Source of the DNA: Streptomyces globisporus
GTDB taxonomy: Bacteria > Actinomycetota > Actinomycetes > Streptomycetales > Streptomycetaceae
Length of the DNA stretch: 64,000 nucleotides
Assembly: GCA_014649555.1 (NCBI GenBank)
Contig: BMTG01000001.1
Coordinates: 124,001-188,000 of the forward strand
Reading direction: 5' to 3'
Made by a program: the position numbers and the translations under genes. This document shows, piece by piece, positions 33,802 to 44,012 of this stretch (positions within the stretch are counted from its first letter, which is position 1; the number at the start of each line of letters is the position of its first letter). The notes under the pieces were generated by a model. It made no database searches, was not told the DNA's origin, and saw nothing but the letters and a program-made list of their open reading frames with translations.

Positions 33802-34856
33802 GGGCGCAGCGAGATCCAGTGCGGATCAGGAACCACGGTGAGGACGGCCGAGACCACCACGACCAGACCCAGGACGACCTGTTCGCGGCGGGCCAGCCGG
33901 TGCGCGACCGACGGGTCGGTGTCCCGGAGCATCCGCCGCCGCGCCGCCAGGGCCAGCACGCTGACGACGGCCATCAGCGCCAGCTTGAGCAGCAGGGTGC
34001 GCCCGTAGGCGGAGGTGAACACCACGTCCAGCGGCAGTCGGCGCAGGGCCGAGGCGGTCCCGGTGGCGGCGAGGGCGACGTACAGCCAGATCGCCAGGCG
34101 CGCGTACCGGCCGAGCAGCGCGCGGGCCGCGACGGGTGAGCCGCGCCAGAGCCACATGGTGCGCAGGACGTACAGCAGTCCCCCGGTCCACAGCGAAGCG
34201 GCCGTCAGATGGACGACGGTCAGGGCGGCGCCGAACTCCGGGCTGTACGCCTCCGGGTGGGCGCGCAGGGCCTCCGCGCCGATGACGACGGCGAGCGGGG
34301 CGAGCGCGAGGGCGGGGCGTCTGCTCGCGGCGCAGAGGGCGGCGACGACCAGTCCGTTGGCGATGAGGAGGAGCAGACCGCCCTCGCGGGTGCCGTAGGT
34401 CTCGGTGATCCCGAGGTCGCTGACGGCGGCGAGCCGGACGATCTGCCCGGCAGCGGCGGCGGCCCCGGCGAGCGAGGCGAGCACCGCCCAGCTCCGTACG
34501 GCGGTCCGGGGCCGGCCCCGGACGGGCCGGATGAGCTGCGGGGCGAGGAGTTCGCCCAGATGGAGGGCGAGCGCGGCGAACAGGACGGTGCGGAGCACGG
34601 TGGTGAGCCCCGCGCCGGGTATCCGGAGTTCGCCGGTGCCGCGCGCCATGAGGCCGGGCCCGAACAGCGCGATGAGGAGGGCGAGGACACCCGCCGCGCC
34701 GAGCAGGAGAGGGGCCGTCCACGAGCGACTGGCCGACGCCGCCGCGGACGCTCCCTCAGATATCCCACCTGTCCCGCCGACGAGCGGCACGGCACTCGGC
34801 ACGCTGCTGGTCGGCATCGTCGGCGTGGCCGGGTCGGCCGGGGGTCCGGAGAACAT
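33798..34856 (-). CDS. CopD-like multipass membrane protein
   Basis: This 352-residue protein has about 8 hydrophobic helices. The start at 34856 (MFSGPPADPATP) is chosen because GAGGA lies ~10 nt upstream; the first 45 residues are disordered. The C-terminal domain with TVVHLTAASLWTGGLLYVLR, RYARLAIWLYVALAATGTAS and AYGRTLLLKLALMA matches the CopD/YcnJ copper-import domain, including the conserved His in the VHLTAAS helix. It likely takes part in copper homeostasis. There is no CopC domain or copper chaperone gene nearby. It converges on the esterase with overlapping stops. The family call is good; the copper role is family-based. Confidence 0.85.
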   Translation of the reverse strand: MFSGPPADPATPTMPTSSVPSAVPLVGGTGGISEGASAAASASRSWTAPLLLGAAGVLALLIALFGPGLMARGTGELRIPGAGLTTVLRTVLFAALALHLGELLAPQLIRPVRGRPRTAVRSWAVLASLAGAAAAAGQIVRLAAVSDLGITETYGTREGGLLLLIANGLVVAALCAASRRPALALAPLAVVIGAEALRAHPEAYSPEFGAALTVVHLTAASLWTGGLLYVLRTMWLWRGSPVAARALLGRYARLAIWLYVALAATGTASALRRLPLDVVFTSAYGRTLLLKLALMAVVSVLALAARRRMLRDTDPSVAHRLARREQVVLGLVVVVSAVLTVVPDPHWISLRP

Positions 34857-34980
34857 CACGGCTCGATCCTCGTCGGTGGACAAAGCCGCAGCAAGCCGCG
34901 CACGGCGGGCAGGAGGGGTCTCTCCGGACGAACGCGTCGGCGGCCGGCCCCGACGGCACGGGACCGACCGCCGCAACGGA

Positions 34981-35012
34981 TCAGGCTCTGCTCCGCTCAG
35001 GCCTTGTTCTGC
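34981..35012. repeat. 16-bp tandem repeat at the EF-hand gene stop
   Basis: TCAGGCCTTGTTCTGC (34997-35012) holds the minus-strand TGA and the last codons of the EF-hand gene. TCAGGCTCTGCTCCGC directly follows it in the gene's direction (34981-34996), matching at 12 of 16 positions. Confidence 0.6.
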
Positions 35013-35212
35013 GCTGCCCAGAACTCGTCGAAGGTGAGCAGGCCGTCGCCGTTGCCGTCGTGTGCGTTGATGATCGCCTGCGCCACCGTCTCGGTGACGA
35101 AGGGGTCGCCCAGCTGGGCCATCGCGCTCTTGTACTCGTTGGCCGTGATGAGGCCGTCGCCGTTGGCGTCGAACCTCTCGAATACCGTGCGCGCCGACTC
35201 GATGTCCGCCAC
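34997..35212 (-). CDS. EF-hand calcium-binding protein (calmodulin-like)
   Basis: This 71-residue protein starts at GTG 35212 with AAGGGG 6 nt upstream. It holds two complete EF-hand loops: DANGDGLITANE (~15-26) and DGNGDGLLTFDE (~52-63), both with Asp/Asn/Asp/Glu ligands in the canonical positions. It is a single calbindin-like pair. Streptomyces have several such small Cab proteins, some linked to calcium and aerial growth. It is transcribed away from the deacetylase-like gene's end (39 bp gap). Certain as an EF-hand protein; partner unknown. Confidence 0.95.
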   Translation of the reverse strand: MADIESARTVFERFDANGDGLITANEYKSAMAQLGDPFVTETVAQAIINAHDGNGDGLLTFDEFWAAQNKA

Positions 35213-35251
35213 TGTTCCGCCCCTTCGTGATGCCGAATGTCAGGGGTCAGA

Positions 35252-36073
35252 TTATCCGGCCGTCCGGGTGACTCCGGCGGCCGGTCGGTCCAGCAGCTCC
35301 GTGGCCGTCACCGCGTGCAGCCCGCGGCGGCCGATCTCGGCGAGGAGCAGCGGCAGCGCCTCGACGGTGACCGGGCGGCCGAGACTCAGCTCGACCACCG
35401 ATCCGTTGCGCAGCTCCCCGGCGACCTTCCGGGTGACGGCGGCGACGCGGGTGGCTGCGTGGTCGCGCGACTCCACGTCGCAGCCGAGGACATGGGGGTA
35501 GCCGGCCCGCCGGGCGAGGCGCTGGACGAGCGGGGAGGCGTACGCGGTGGGCGAGGGCCGGAACCAGGCGCCGACGGACCCGGTGAGCCGGCGCAGCCGC
35601 CGGGCGCAGGCGGCGATCTCCTCGTACGCGGCGCGCTCGTCCAGGGCCGCGAGGTCGAGGTGGTGCTCGGTGTGGTTGCCGATCTCGTGGCCCCCGTCGA
35701 GGATCCGGCGGGCCAGTCCGGGGTGTTCGGCGAGCCAGGTGCCGACCGCGAGGACCGTGACGCGCGCCCCGGCCCGTTCGCACCGGGCGAGTGCGGTGCG
35801 GGCGAGGTCCGGATCGCCCCGCCCGTCGAAGGTGAGGGCGACGCGGGGCCGGTCGCGGGGACCGTGGGCGATCCGGAAGGGCAGCCCGGGGAAGCGGCGC
35901 GGGGCGGCGGCCGGGAGGGTGGCCGGGGCGGCGGAACCGGGGGCGCTGGGCCCGGGGGCGGCCGGGGCGCCGGGGGCAGGTGCGGCACAGCCTGCGGCCA
36001 GGGCGGCGGCCAGCGCCCCGGCCCCCGCGCCCAGCACGTCACGGCGGCCCATCGGAGCCCTGCGTCCGTCCAT
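35252..36073 (-). CDS. Polysaccharide-deacetylase-fold lipoprotein, probably inactive
   Basis: This 273-residue protein starts at ATG 36073, with GAGGTGG upstream. Its N-terminus carries twin arginines (MGRRDVL) and a lipobox (ALAAGC), so it is exported, possibly by Tat, and lipid-anchored. After an Ala/Pro spacer comes a NodB-type barrel: VALTFDGRGDP (motif 1), EIGNHTEHH (motif 2), WFRPSPTAYA (motif 3), CDVESRDHA (motif 4) and GSVVELSLGR (motif 5). The motif 1 metal Asp is replaced by Gly, motif 3 lacks its RPPYG form, and motif 5 lacks the catalytic His. It may bind glycan rather than deacetylate it. Confidence 0.82.
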   Translation of the reverse strand: MDGRRAPMGRRDVLGAGAGALAAALAAGCAAPAPGAPAAPGPSAPGSAAPATLPAAAPRRFPGLPFRIAHGPRDRPRVALTFDGRGDPDLARTALARCERAGARVTVLAVGTWLAEHPGLARRILDGGHEIGNHTEHHLDLAALDERAAYEEIAACARRLRRLTGSVGAWFRPSPTAYASPLVQRLARRAGYPHVLGCDVESRDHAATRVAAVTRKVAGELRNGSVVELSLGRPVTVEALPLLLAEIGRRGLHAVTATELLDRPAAGVTRTAG

Positions 36074-36088
36074 GCCCGCCCACCTCAC

Positions 36089-36298
36089 GTTCCACGGATT
36101 CCACGGATTTCACCGATTCCCGGGGACACAGTAGGGGCGGACTGACCGAAATGAGACGATTGAGCAGTTCAGCAGATGATCAATGAATCATTCAAGCGCC
36201 GCCATAAAAATGCATGGAAAACCAGGCGAGTGACCGAGCACACCTGCGATTCAACCGAAGATTGCCCGTTTGTTCCTTAAATATTCCGACAAGTCACT
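36089..36298. other. AT-rich intergenic island with a palindrome
   Basis: From about 36140 to 36300 the sequence is much richer in A/T than the rest of the window. AATGAATCATT at 36182-36192 is a perfect 5+1+5 palindrome, extendable to 7+1+7 with one mismatch (36180-36194). No gene is visible. It precedes the small-RNA promoter on one side and the deacetylase-like gene's start on the other, so it may be a protein-bound control region. Confidence 0.5.
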
Positions 36299-36328
36299 TT
36301 GGCACCGGGGTCGCCCGTCTGCCATAGT
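36299..36328 (+). promoter_or_regulatory. Promoter of the 6C-like RNA
   Basis: TTGGCA at 36299-36304 and CATAGT at 36323-36328 are separated by 18 nt. They precede the predicted RNA start by about 6-8 nt. Confidence 0.6.
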
Positions 36329-36332
36329 CGGA

Positions 36333-36455
36333 GCCACGACCCCCATTGACCCGGGCCAGGTCGTCCTGAGCGGCCGTGGACACACCCCCCATGCCACGGC
36401 CTCCGTCAGAAGCCCCCGCAGCGCCGCACCACGGCCGACCGGGGGCTTCTGCGTT
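36333..36455 (+). ncRNA. 6C-like small RNA
   Basis: No coding sequence follows the promoter, but three hairpins do. The first is ACGACC/GGTCGT (36336-36341 with 36359-36364), with a loop beginning in C-rich CCCATTGACC. The second is GGCCGTGG/CCACGGCC (36372-36379 with 36394-36401), with CCCCCC in its loop (36385-36390). The third is the terminator (36407-36451). Two adjacent stems with runs of C in the loops are the hallmark of the actinobacterial 6C RNA family. Some 6C members are implicated in growth or stress responses through C-rich loops that can pair with G-rich sites. The exact ends are predicted. The RNA ends against the 3' end of the minus-strand ATPase-like gene. Confidence 0.75.
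36407..36451. terminator. Terminator of the 6C-like RNA, also placed to serve the convergent gene
   Basis: CAGAAGCCCCC (36407-36417) pairs perfectly with GGGGGCTTCTG (36441-36451). It lies 25 bp past the stop of the minus-strand gene at 36476. Confidence 0.8.
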
Positions 36456-36475
36456 CCGGCGCGGGGTTGCCCGTA

Positions 36476-36991
36476 TCAGCGGTCGGAGATCCGCATCTCG
36501 AACCAGGTGGTCTTGCCGCGCGGCAGCAGGTCCACGCCCCAGCGGTCGGAGAGCTTGTCGACAAGGAAGAGCCCGCGGCCACTGACGTCCATCTCGCGCA
36601 CCGGCATCAGACACGGCAGCCCGCGCGAGGGGTCACGCACCTCGACACGGATCCACCCCCGGCGGCGCACCATGCGTAACCCGAAGACCCGGGCCCCGGT
36701 GTGGCGCACCGCGTTGCCGACGAGCTCGGAGACCAGGAGCACCGCGTACTCCGCGGTCTGCGGCGAAAGGGCCCACTGGCGGAGCACGACACAGGAGGTG
36801 AGCCGACGGGCCGTCGCCGCCGACTCCGGGCGGGACGGCAGCCGGACTTCCTCCTCGGTCGGATTTCCGAACAACTCCAGCGCCTTGAACGCCTGTTCGT
36901 CATCCATGATCGACGAACTGCGTGCCGCCGTCGCGCTGCTGCGCGGTCGCGGCTGCTCCACACCCTCCAGGCCCGCCATGCCCACCATCAT
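36476..36991 (-). CDS. RsbW-like histidine-kinase-fold ATP-binding protein
   Basis: This is a HATPase_c protein of about 171 residues. The N-box is in AVLLVSELVGNAVRHTG, the G1-like region in VEVRDPSRG and G2-like residues in SGRGLFLVDKLSDRWG, ending KTTWFEM. It lacks the phosphoacceptor domain of sensor kinases, so it resembles anti-sigma-factor serine kinases, which are numerous in Streptomyces. The start is uncertain: candidate ATGs lie at 37003, 36991, 36988 and 36979, with GGAAGG just above the first. I use 36991, which gives MMVGMAGLEG. No anti-anti-sigma or sigma gene is adjacent. Confidence 0.82.
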   Translation of the reverse strand: MMVGMAGLEGVEQPRPRSSATAARSSSIMDDEQAFKALELFGNPTEEEVRLPSRPESAATARRLTSCVVLRQWALSPQTAEYAVLLVSELVGNAVRHTGARVFGLRMVRRRGWIRVEVRDPSRGLPCLMPVREMDVSGRGLFLVDKLSDRWGVDLLPRGKTTWFEMRISDR

Positions 36992-37159
36992 GGCCGCACA
37001 CATCGCCTTCCGGGGCCGTTCCTTCGGAATCCGCACCCCGGCCCGACGGGGTTCACGAGAGGCTTTTGGCATATGCCTAAGACAATCCAACCCCACGAAC
37101 GGCCCGCTTGAGCTGCGACGACGCCGCACGGGACGCGTATGACCCGGGCGGGGACGGCA

Positions 37160-37188
37160 CCGGGCCTTAAGGCTGCCTTAAGGCCCGG
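37160..37188 (-). terminator. Perfect hairpin downstream of the enoyl-CoA hydratase gene
   Basis: CCGGGCCTTAAGG (37160-37172) pairs over 13 bp with 37176-37188 around a 3-nt loop, 101 bp past the stop at 37289. It could also act as an operator for the ATPase-like gene. Confidence 0.7.
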
Positions 37189-37255
37189 ATAATGCGCCCT
37201 GATTGATGAACCCCCTGCGCGGGGCCCACCCGAGCCGACTACCGGGGGCCCCGAC

Positions 37256-37291
37256 CTGACTAGGGATCACCGGTCATCTGACTACGGATCA
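37256..37291. repeat. 14-bp direct repeat at the enoyl-CoA hydratase stop
   Basis: CTGACTACGGATCA (37278-37291) ends in the minus-strand stop. CTGACTAGGGATCA (37256-37269) matches it at 13 of 14 bases, 22 bp further along, and a weaker third copy starts at 37235. Confidence 0.75.
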
Positions 37292-38056
37292 GAGGAACGT
37301 GGCCTTCCCCGGCCCCTCCTCCACGAAGCTGCGCATCCCCCGCTCGCGGTCCTCCGTGGCGAACAGGCCGGAGAACCAGTTCCGCTCGATGGTGAGTCCG
37401 GTGTCGATGTCCGTCTCCAGCCCGGCGTCGATCGACTCCTTGGCCGCGCGCAGGGCCAGTGCGGGGCCCTTGGCCAGCTGGGCGGCCCAGGCGTGGGCCT
37501 GGTCGTAGACCTCGGCGGCCGGGACCACGCGGTCGACCAGGCCCAGGGTCAGGGCCTCCTCCGCCTTGACCATGCGGCCGGTGAAGATCAGGTCCTTGGC
37601 GCGGGAGGGGCCGATCAGGCGGGCCAGGCGCTGGGTGCCGCCGGCGCCGGGGATCAGGCCGAGGAGGATCTCCGGCTGGCCGAGCTTGGCGTTGTCGGCG
37701 GCGATCCGGAAGTCGGCGCAGAGCGCCAGCTCGCAGCCGCCGCCGAGCGCGTAGCCGGTGACGGCCGCGACGACCGGCTTCGGGATGCGGGCGACGGCGG
37801 TGAAGGCGTCCTGGAGGCCCTTGGAGCGGAGGACCATCGCGGTGTGGTCCATCGCCTGCATCTCCTTGATGTCCGCGCCCGCCGCGAACACCTTCTCGCC
37901 GCCGTAGAGGATCACGGCGCGCACGTCCTCGCGCCGGGTCGCCTCCTCGGCCAGCTCCCGCAGCCGGTCCTGGATCGCGACGTCCAGGGCGTTCATGGGC
38001 GGCCGGTCGAGCTGGATGGTGCCGACGCCGTCGCGTACTTCGAGGGTCACAGTCAT
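37289..38056 (-). CDS. Enoyl-CoA hydratase/isomerase family protein
   Basis: This 255-residue crotonase-fold enzyme starts at ATG 38056. The oxyanion-hole motifs are present: AGADIKEMQAMD (~58-69) and the second loop GYALGGGCELAL (~100-112), with the catalytic Glu of hydratases in GQPEILLGLIPGAGG (~132). This supports hydration of 2-enoyl-CoA, most likely in fatty acid or amino acid degradation. The C-terminal helix (IERNWFSGLFATEDRERGM) is standard. No other beta-oxidation genes are adjacent; an isolated gene. Terminators flank it on both sides. Confidence 0.92.
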   Translation of the reverse strand: MTVTLEVRDGVGTIQLDRPPMNALDVAIQDRLRELAEEATRREDVRAVILYGGEKVFAAGADIKEMQAMDHTAMVLRSKGLQDAFTAVARIPKPVVAAVTGYALGGGCELALCADFRIAADNAKLGQPEILLGLIPGAGGTQRLARLIGPSRAKDLIFTGRMVKAEEALTLGLVDRVVPAAEVYDQAHAWAAQLAKGPALALRAAKESIDAGLETDIDTGLTIERNWFSGLFATEDRERGMRSFVEEGPGKATFL

Positions 38057-38084
38057 GCCTAGAGGTTAACCATCGCTAACGACG

Positions 38085-38121
38085 GCGGGCCCGGTGCCGT
38101 TGGTCACAGCACCGGGCCCGC
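38085..38121 (-). terminator. Perfect hairpin after the first L,D-transpeptidase gene
   Basis: GCGGGCCCGGTGC (38085-38097) pairs over 13 bp with GCACCGGGCCCGC (38109-38121). It lies 19 bp past the stop at 38140. Confidence 0.85.
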
Positions 38122-38139
38122 TCGAAGAGGGGAAGGGAG

Positions 38140-39390
38140 TTACTTCTTCCACTCCTCCCAGTCCATGTTCCAGCCGTTGAGGCCGTTGTCCGGAGCGATC
38201 TGCTTGTCCTTGGAGTTCTTCACGATGACCACGTCGCCGATCATCGACTTGTTGTAGAACCACGCCGCCGGCGTCTGGTTGTCGTAGCCGCCGCGCACAT
38301 CGCGCAGACCGACACAGCCGTGGCTGGTGTTGGTGTTGCCGAAGATCGAGGACGCGCCCCAGTAGTTGCCGTGCAGGAAGGTGCCCGAGGTGGACAGCCG
38401 CATGGCGTGCGGGACGTCCTTGATGTCGTACTCACCGCCGAAGCCGACGGTGTCGCCGTTCATCCGGGTCACCTTGAGCTTCTCGCTGATGACCATCTGA
38501 CCGTTGTACGTGGTCGTCGCCGGGGCGCCCGCGGAGATCGGGATGTCCTTGATCTGCTTGCCGTCGCGGACCACCTTCATCCGCTTGCTGCTCGCGTCGA
38601 CGGTGGAGACCTGGCTGCGGCCGATGGTGAACGACACCTTCTTGACCTGCTTGCCGTAGACGCCCGGCCGGCCCTCGACGCCGTCGAGGTTGAGTTCGAC
38701 GGTCACCTTGGTGCCCGGCTTCCAGTACGTCTCCGGGCGGAAGTCGAGGCGGTCGTTGCCGAACCAGTGGCCCTCGATCTCGACGGCCGGTTCGGCCGTC
38801 ACCTTGACGCCCTTCTCCACCGCGTCCGGGTCGGTGATGCCACGGGTGAAGTTGATGGAGACCGGCATGCCGACGCCGACGGTGGAGCCGTCCTCGGGCG
38901 TGTAGTGGCCGATGAAGGTGTTCGCCGGGACGAGCGTGGTGAAGGTGGTGTCCTTGGCCGACTCACGGCCCTCGGAGTCCTTGGCGACCGCGTGCACCGT
39001 GTACTTGGTGGAGGCGGCGAGGTGCCGTTCGGGCGTCCAGCTCGCGCCGTCGGCGGAGATCTCGCCCTCGACCTCGTTGCCCTTGGGGTCGGCGACCTTC
39101 ACCGTGGTCAGCTTGCCCTGCTCGGCGCCGATCTTCAGGGCGCCGCTGGTCGCCACGGAATCCGCCCCGTCCTTGGGCGCGATGGTCACGACCGCCTGCG
39201 AGGCCGTCGTGTCCTCCTTCTTCGTGCCGCCCGCCGGTCCCTTCTTGTCCCCCGCGTCGGCGCTGCCGCCGCCTCCGCACGCCGTCACCAGCACCAGCAG
39301 TGCCCCCAGAACCAGGGCCAGAAGCCCCGGTCCGCCGCGCCGCTTCCCGCTCGCCCCGGCCGATGCCCCCGATATCGGCTGCCCGTTCAC
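38140..39390 (-). CDS. L,D-transpeptidase lipoprotein (Ig-like plus YkuD)
   Basis: This is a 416-residue lipoprotein. GTG 39390 is chosen because GGGGAG lies 9 nt upstream; another GTG 7 codons earlier has no such site. The lipobox is LVTAC (~38), followed by a Gly/Lys spacer, two Ig-like domains, then the YkuD catalytic domain with HGNYWG, SHGCVGLRD (nucleophile Cys) and the C-terminal Trp-rich tail (GLNGWNMDWEEW). Such enzymes form 3-3 cross-links in peptidoglycan and resist most beta-lactams. It is paralogous to the next gene, with the same architecture and 243 bp between them. Confidence 0.94.
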   Translation of the reverse strand: MNGQPISGASAGASGKRRGGPGLLALVLGALLVLVTACGGGGSADAGDKKGPAGGTKKEDTTASQAVVTIAPKDGADSVATSGALKIGAEQGKLTTVKVADPKGNEVEGEISADGASWTPERHLAASTKYTVHAVAKDSEGRESAKDTTFTTLVPANTFIGHYTPEDGSTVGVGMPVSINFTRGITDPDAVEKGVKVTAEPAVEIEGHWFGNDRLDFRPETYWKPGTKVTVELNLDGVEGRPGVYGKQVKKVSFTIGRSQVSTVDASSKRMKVVRDGKQIKDIPISAGAPATTTYNGQMVISEKLKVTRMNGDTVGFGGEYDIKDVPHAMRLSTSGTFLHGNYWGASSIFGNTNTSHGCVGLRDVRGGYDNQTPAAWFYNKSMIGDVVIVKNSKDKQIAPDNGLNGWNMDWEEWKK

Positions 39391-39633
39391 TGTGGTCGTC
39401 TCCCCTCGCACGGCCCGGCTCCCGCCATGACCCGCACCCCCGCGCGCTACACCTGCACGCCCGCCGCAAGATAATCACATCGCGGGCGCGGTGAACTCCC
39501 TCCGGAATGTCACCGTTCCGTCCCAACCGGTCCGGCGGGATCGCGGGGAGCTGTGCAGGTGGCGCGGGGTGCCGGGCGCGAAGCGGCCGGGGCGGGGGCC
39601 CTGTGCGGAACCAGCGGCCGGAACCCCGGGGAT

Positions 39634-40875
39634 TCAGCGCAGGGCCGAGCCCGCCGTCCACTTCTTCCAGGTCATGTTCCAGCCGCTGAGCCCGTTGTCC
39701 GGGGCGACCTTCTTGTCCTTGGAGTTGACGACCTCGACCACGTCGCCGATGAGGGTCCGGTCGAAGAACCAGCCGCCGGGGGTGGAGCCGCCGCCGCCCT
39801 TGGCGTCGCGCAGTCCGATGCAGCCGTGGCTGACGTTCTCCTCGCCGAAGACGGACTCGTCGGCCCAGTAGTTGCCGTGCAGGAAGGTGCCGGAGGTGGT
39901 GAGCCGGATCGCGTGCGGTACGTCCTTGATGTCGTACTCGCCCTTGCCCTTCTTGTCCGTGAAGCCGACGGTCGCCCCGTTCATCCGGGTCACCTCGTGC
40001 ATCTCGGTGACCACCATCTTCCCGTTGTACGTGGTGGTCTTCGGGGCGCCCGCGGTGATCGGGACCGTACTGACGAGCTCGCCGTCCCGGCGTACCTCCA
40101 TGGTCTTGGCCTCCGCGTCGACCCGGGAGATCTGGTGGCGGCCCACGGTGAAGACGACGGTCTTGTCCTGGCTGCCGTAGACGCCCGGGGCGCCCTCGAC
40201 GTCCCGCAGTCCGATGTCGACGGTGACCTCGGTGCCGGGCTTCCAGTACGTCTTCGGGCGGAAGTCGAGCCGGTCCTTGCCGAACCAGTGGCCGGCGACC
40301 TCCACCACCGGATCGGACGTCACCCGGATGGCCTTCTCCACCGCGGCCCGGTCGGCGACCGGGCGGCTGAAGGCGAAGGAGACGATCATGCCGGTGCCGA
40401 CGGTGGACCGGTTCTCCGGTTTGAAGTAGCCGATGAAGCGGTGCTCGGGCACGAGAGTGGTGAACGTGGCGTGCCGGGCGGAGCGGCGGCCCTGGGCGTC
40501 CACGGCCACCGCGTCGATGCTGTACTTCGCGGCGAGGGCGAGCCGGGCCACCCCGGGCTCCGGGGCCCAGGAGCGGCCGTCCTCGGCGATGCGCCCCGCG
40601 ACCGTCTGCTGCTGCGCGTCCTCGATCCGCATGACCTTCACGCTCTCCAGCCGCCCGTCGGGGACCTTCACCGCGATCCGGGTCTCCTCGTCGACGTCCT
40701 CGGCCCCGTTCTCGGGGAAGACGCTGATCACGTCGCCGGGGGACCGTGCCTTGCCGTTGAGCAGGGCCTCCCGGGTGTCGGTGCAGCCGGTCAGCAGGGC
40801 CAGCACGGTCAGCAGTCCTGCCCAGGTCAGCACGGCGGCCGAGGAGGCGCGTGCGCTCTTCGCTGTGTGGTTCAC
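39634..40875 (-). CDS. Second L,D-transpeptidase lipoprotein
   Basis: This 413-residue protein starts at 40875 (MNHTAKSARASSAAV). Signal and lipobox LLTGC (~31) are clear. Two Ig-like domains and a YkuD domain follow, with TSGTFLHGNYWADES, VSHGCIGLRD (nucleophile Cys) and the conserved end GLSGWNMTWKKW. It lies upstream of the first copy on the same strand and probably arose by tandem duplication; sequence identity is clearly visible over the catalytic half. It diverges from glgX across 153 bp. Confidence 0.94.
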   Translation of the reverse strand: MNHTAKSARASSAAVLTWAGLLTVLALLTGCTDTREALLNGKARSPGDVISVFPENGAEDVDEETRIAVKVPDGRLESVKVMRIEDAQQQTVAGRIAEDGRSWAPEPGVARLALAAKYSIDAVAVDAQGRRSARHATFTTLVPEHRFIGYFKPENRSTVGTGMIVSFAFSRPVADRAAVEKAIRVTSDPVVEVAGHWFGKDRLDFRPKTYWKPGTEVTVDIGLRDVEGAPGVYGSQDKTVVFTVGRHQISRVDAEAKTMEVRRDGELVSTVPITAGAPKTTTYNGKMVVTEMHEVTRMNGATVGFTDKKGKGEYDIKDVPHAIRLTTSGTFLHGNYWADESVFGEENVSHGCIGLRDAKGGGGSTPGGWFFDRTLIGDVVEVVNSKDKKVAPDNGLSGWNMTWKKWTAGSALR

Positions 40876-41028
40876 GCTCCCCCAACGACCAGGGCCGGTC
40901 GGGGGAAACGTGAGTGCGGGCCGCCCGGTGGGCAGAACAGAGGGGAGGACTACCTGAAGGGGGCCGCGGCCGGGACGCCGCGCGCCCCCTCGTAGGTGCC
41001 CGTCCTACGAGCCGCGGGAGGCTACACG

Positions 41029-43318
<2,290 letters not shown>

Positions 43319-43320
<2 letters not shown>

Positions 43321-43340
43321 CCGCGAGGGGAGGCGCGGCT
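43319..43340. terminator. Short hairpin between convergent glgX and response regulator genes
   Basis: AGCCGCG (43319-43325) pairs with CGCGGCT (43334-43340). It overlaps the ends of both genes. Confidence 0.45.
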
Positions 43341-43993
43341 CAGCCGAGGATGCCCCGGTCGTAGCCGACGGCGACGGCCGCGGCCCGGTCCTTGGCGCCC
43401 AGTTTGGCGAAGACATGGGTGAGGTGGGTCTTCACGGTCGCCTCGCTGATGAAGAGTTCGGCGGCGATCTCCCGGTTCGTGGTGCCCCGCGCCACCAGGA
43501 CGAGCACCTCCCGCTCCCGGGCCGACAGGGCGGACTCGGCCGGGTCGGCGGCGGGGGTGCGGACCCGGGTCATCAGTCGGGAGGCGACGGCGGGCGACAG
43601 GACGCTGCGCCCGTCGGCGGCGGCCCGGACGGCGGCGAACAGCTCATCGCGCGGGGCGTCCTTGAGGAGGTAGCCGGTCGCGCCCGCCTCGATCGCGGGG
43701 AGGGTGTCGGAGTCGGTGTCGTACGTGGTCAGCACGAGGACCTTCGAGCGGGCGCCGCGCCGGGTCAGCTCCGCGATGGCCGCCACTCCCCCGCCGCCGG
43801 GCATCCGCAGGTCCATCAGGACGACGTCGGGGTCGAGTTCGCCGACGACGGCGAGCGCGTCCACGCCGTCGGCCGCCTCGCCGAGCACCTCGAAGCCGGG
43901 GGCGGCGGTGAACATGCCGCGCAGCCCGTCCCGGACGACCGGGTGGTCGTCGACGACGACGAGGGTGACGGTACGGGCGGAGGGCTCGGTCAT
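43340..43993 (-). CDS. NarL-type response regulator
   Basis: This 217-residue protein has a receiver domain with VVVDDHPVVRDGL, phosphoacceptor Asp in DVVLMDLRMPG (~58) and the switch Thr/Lys residues (LVLTTYD, YLLKDAP). The C-terminal LuxR helix-turn-helix (LSAREREVLVLVARGTTNRE, SEATVKTHLTHVF) is complete. It is the last gene of a four-gene minus-strand unit (ABC ATPase, permease, kinase, regulator) and should be phosphorylated by the kinase encoded upstream. It probably controls the ABC genes. Confidence 0.95.
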   Translation of the reverse strand: MTEPSARTVTLVVVDDHPVVRDGLRGMFTAAPGFEVLGEAADGVDALAVVGELDPDVVLMDLRMPGGGGVAAIAELTRRGARSKVLVLTTYDTDSDTLPAIEAGATGYLLKDAPRDELFAAVRAAADGRSVLSPAVASRLMTRVRTPAADPAESALSAREREVLVLVARGTTNREIAAELFISEATVKTHLTHVFAKLGAKDRAAAVAVGYDRGILG

Positions 43994-44012
43994 GATCGCA
44001 CCGTACGGGGGG

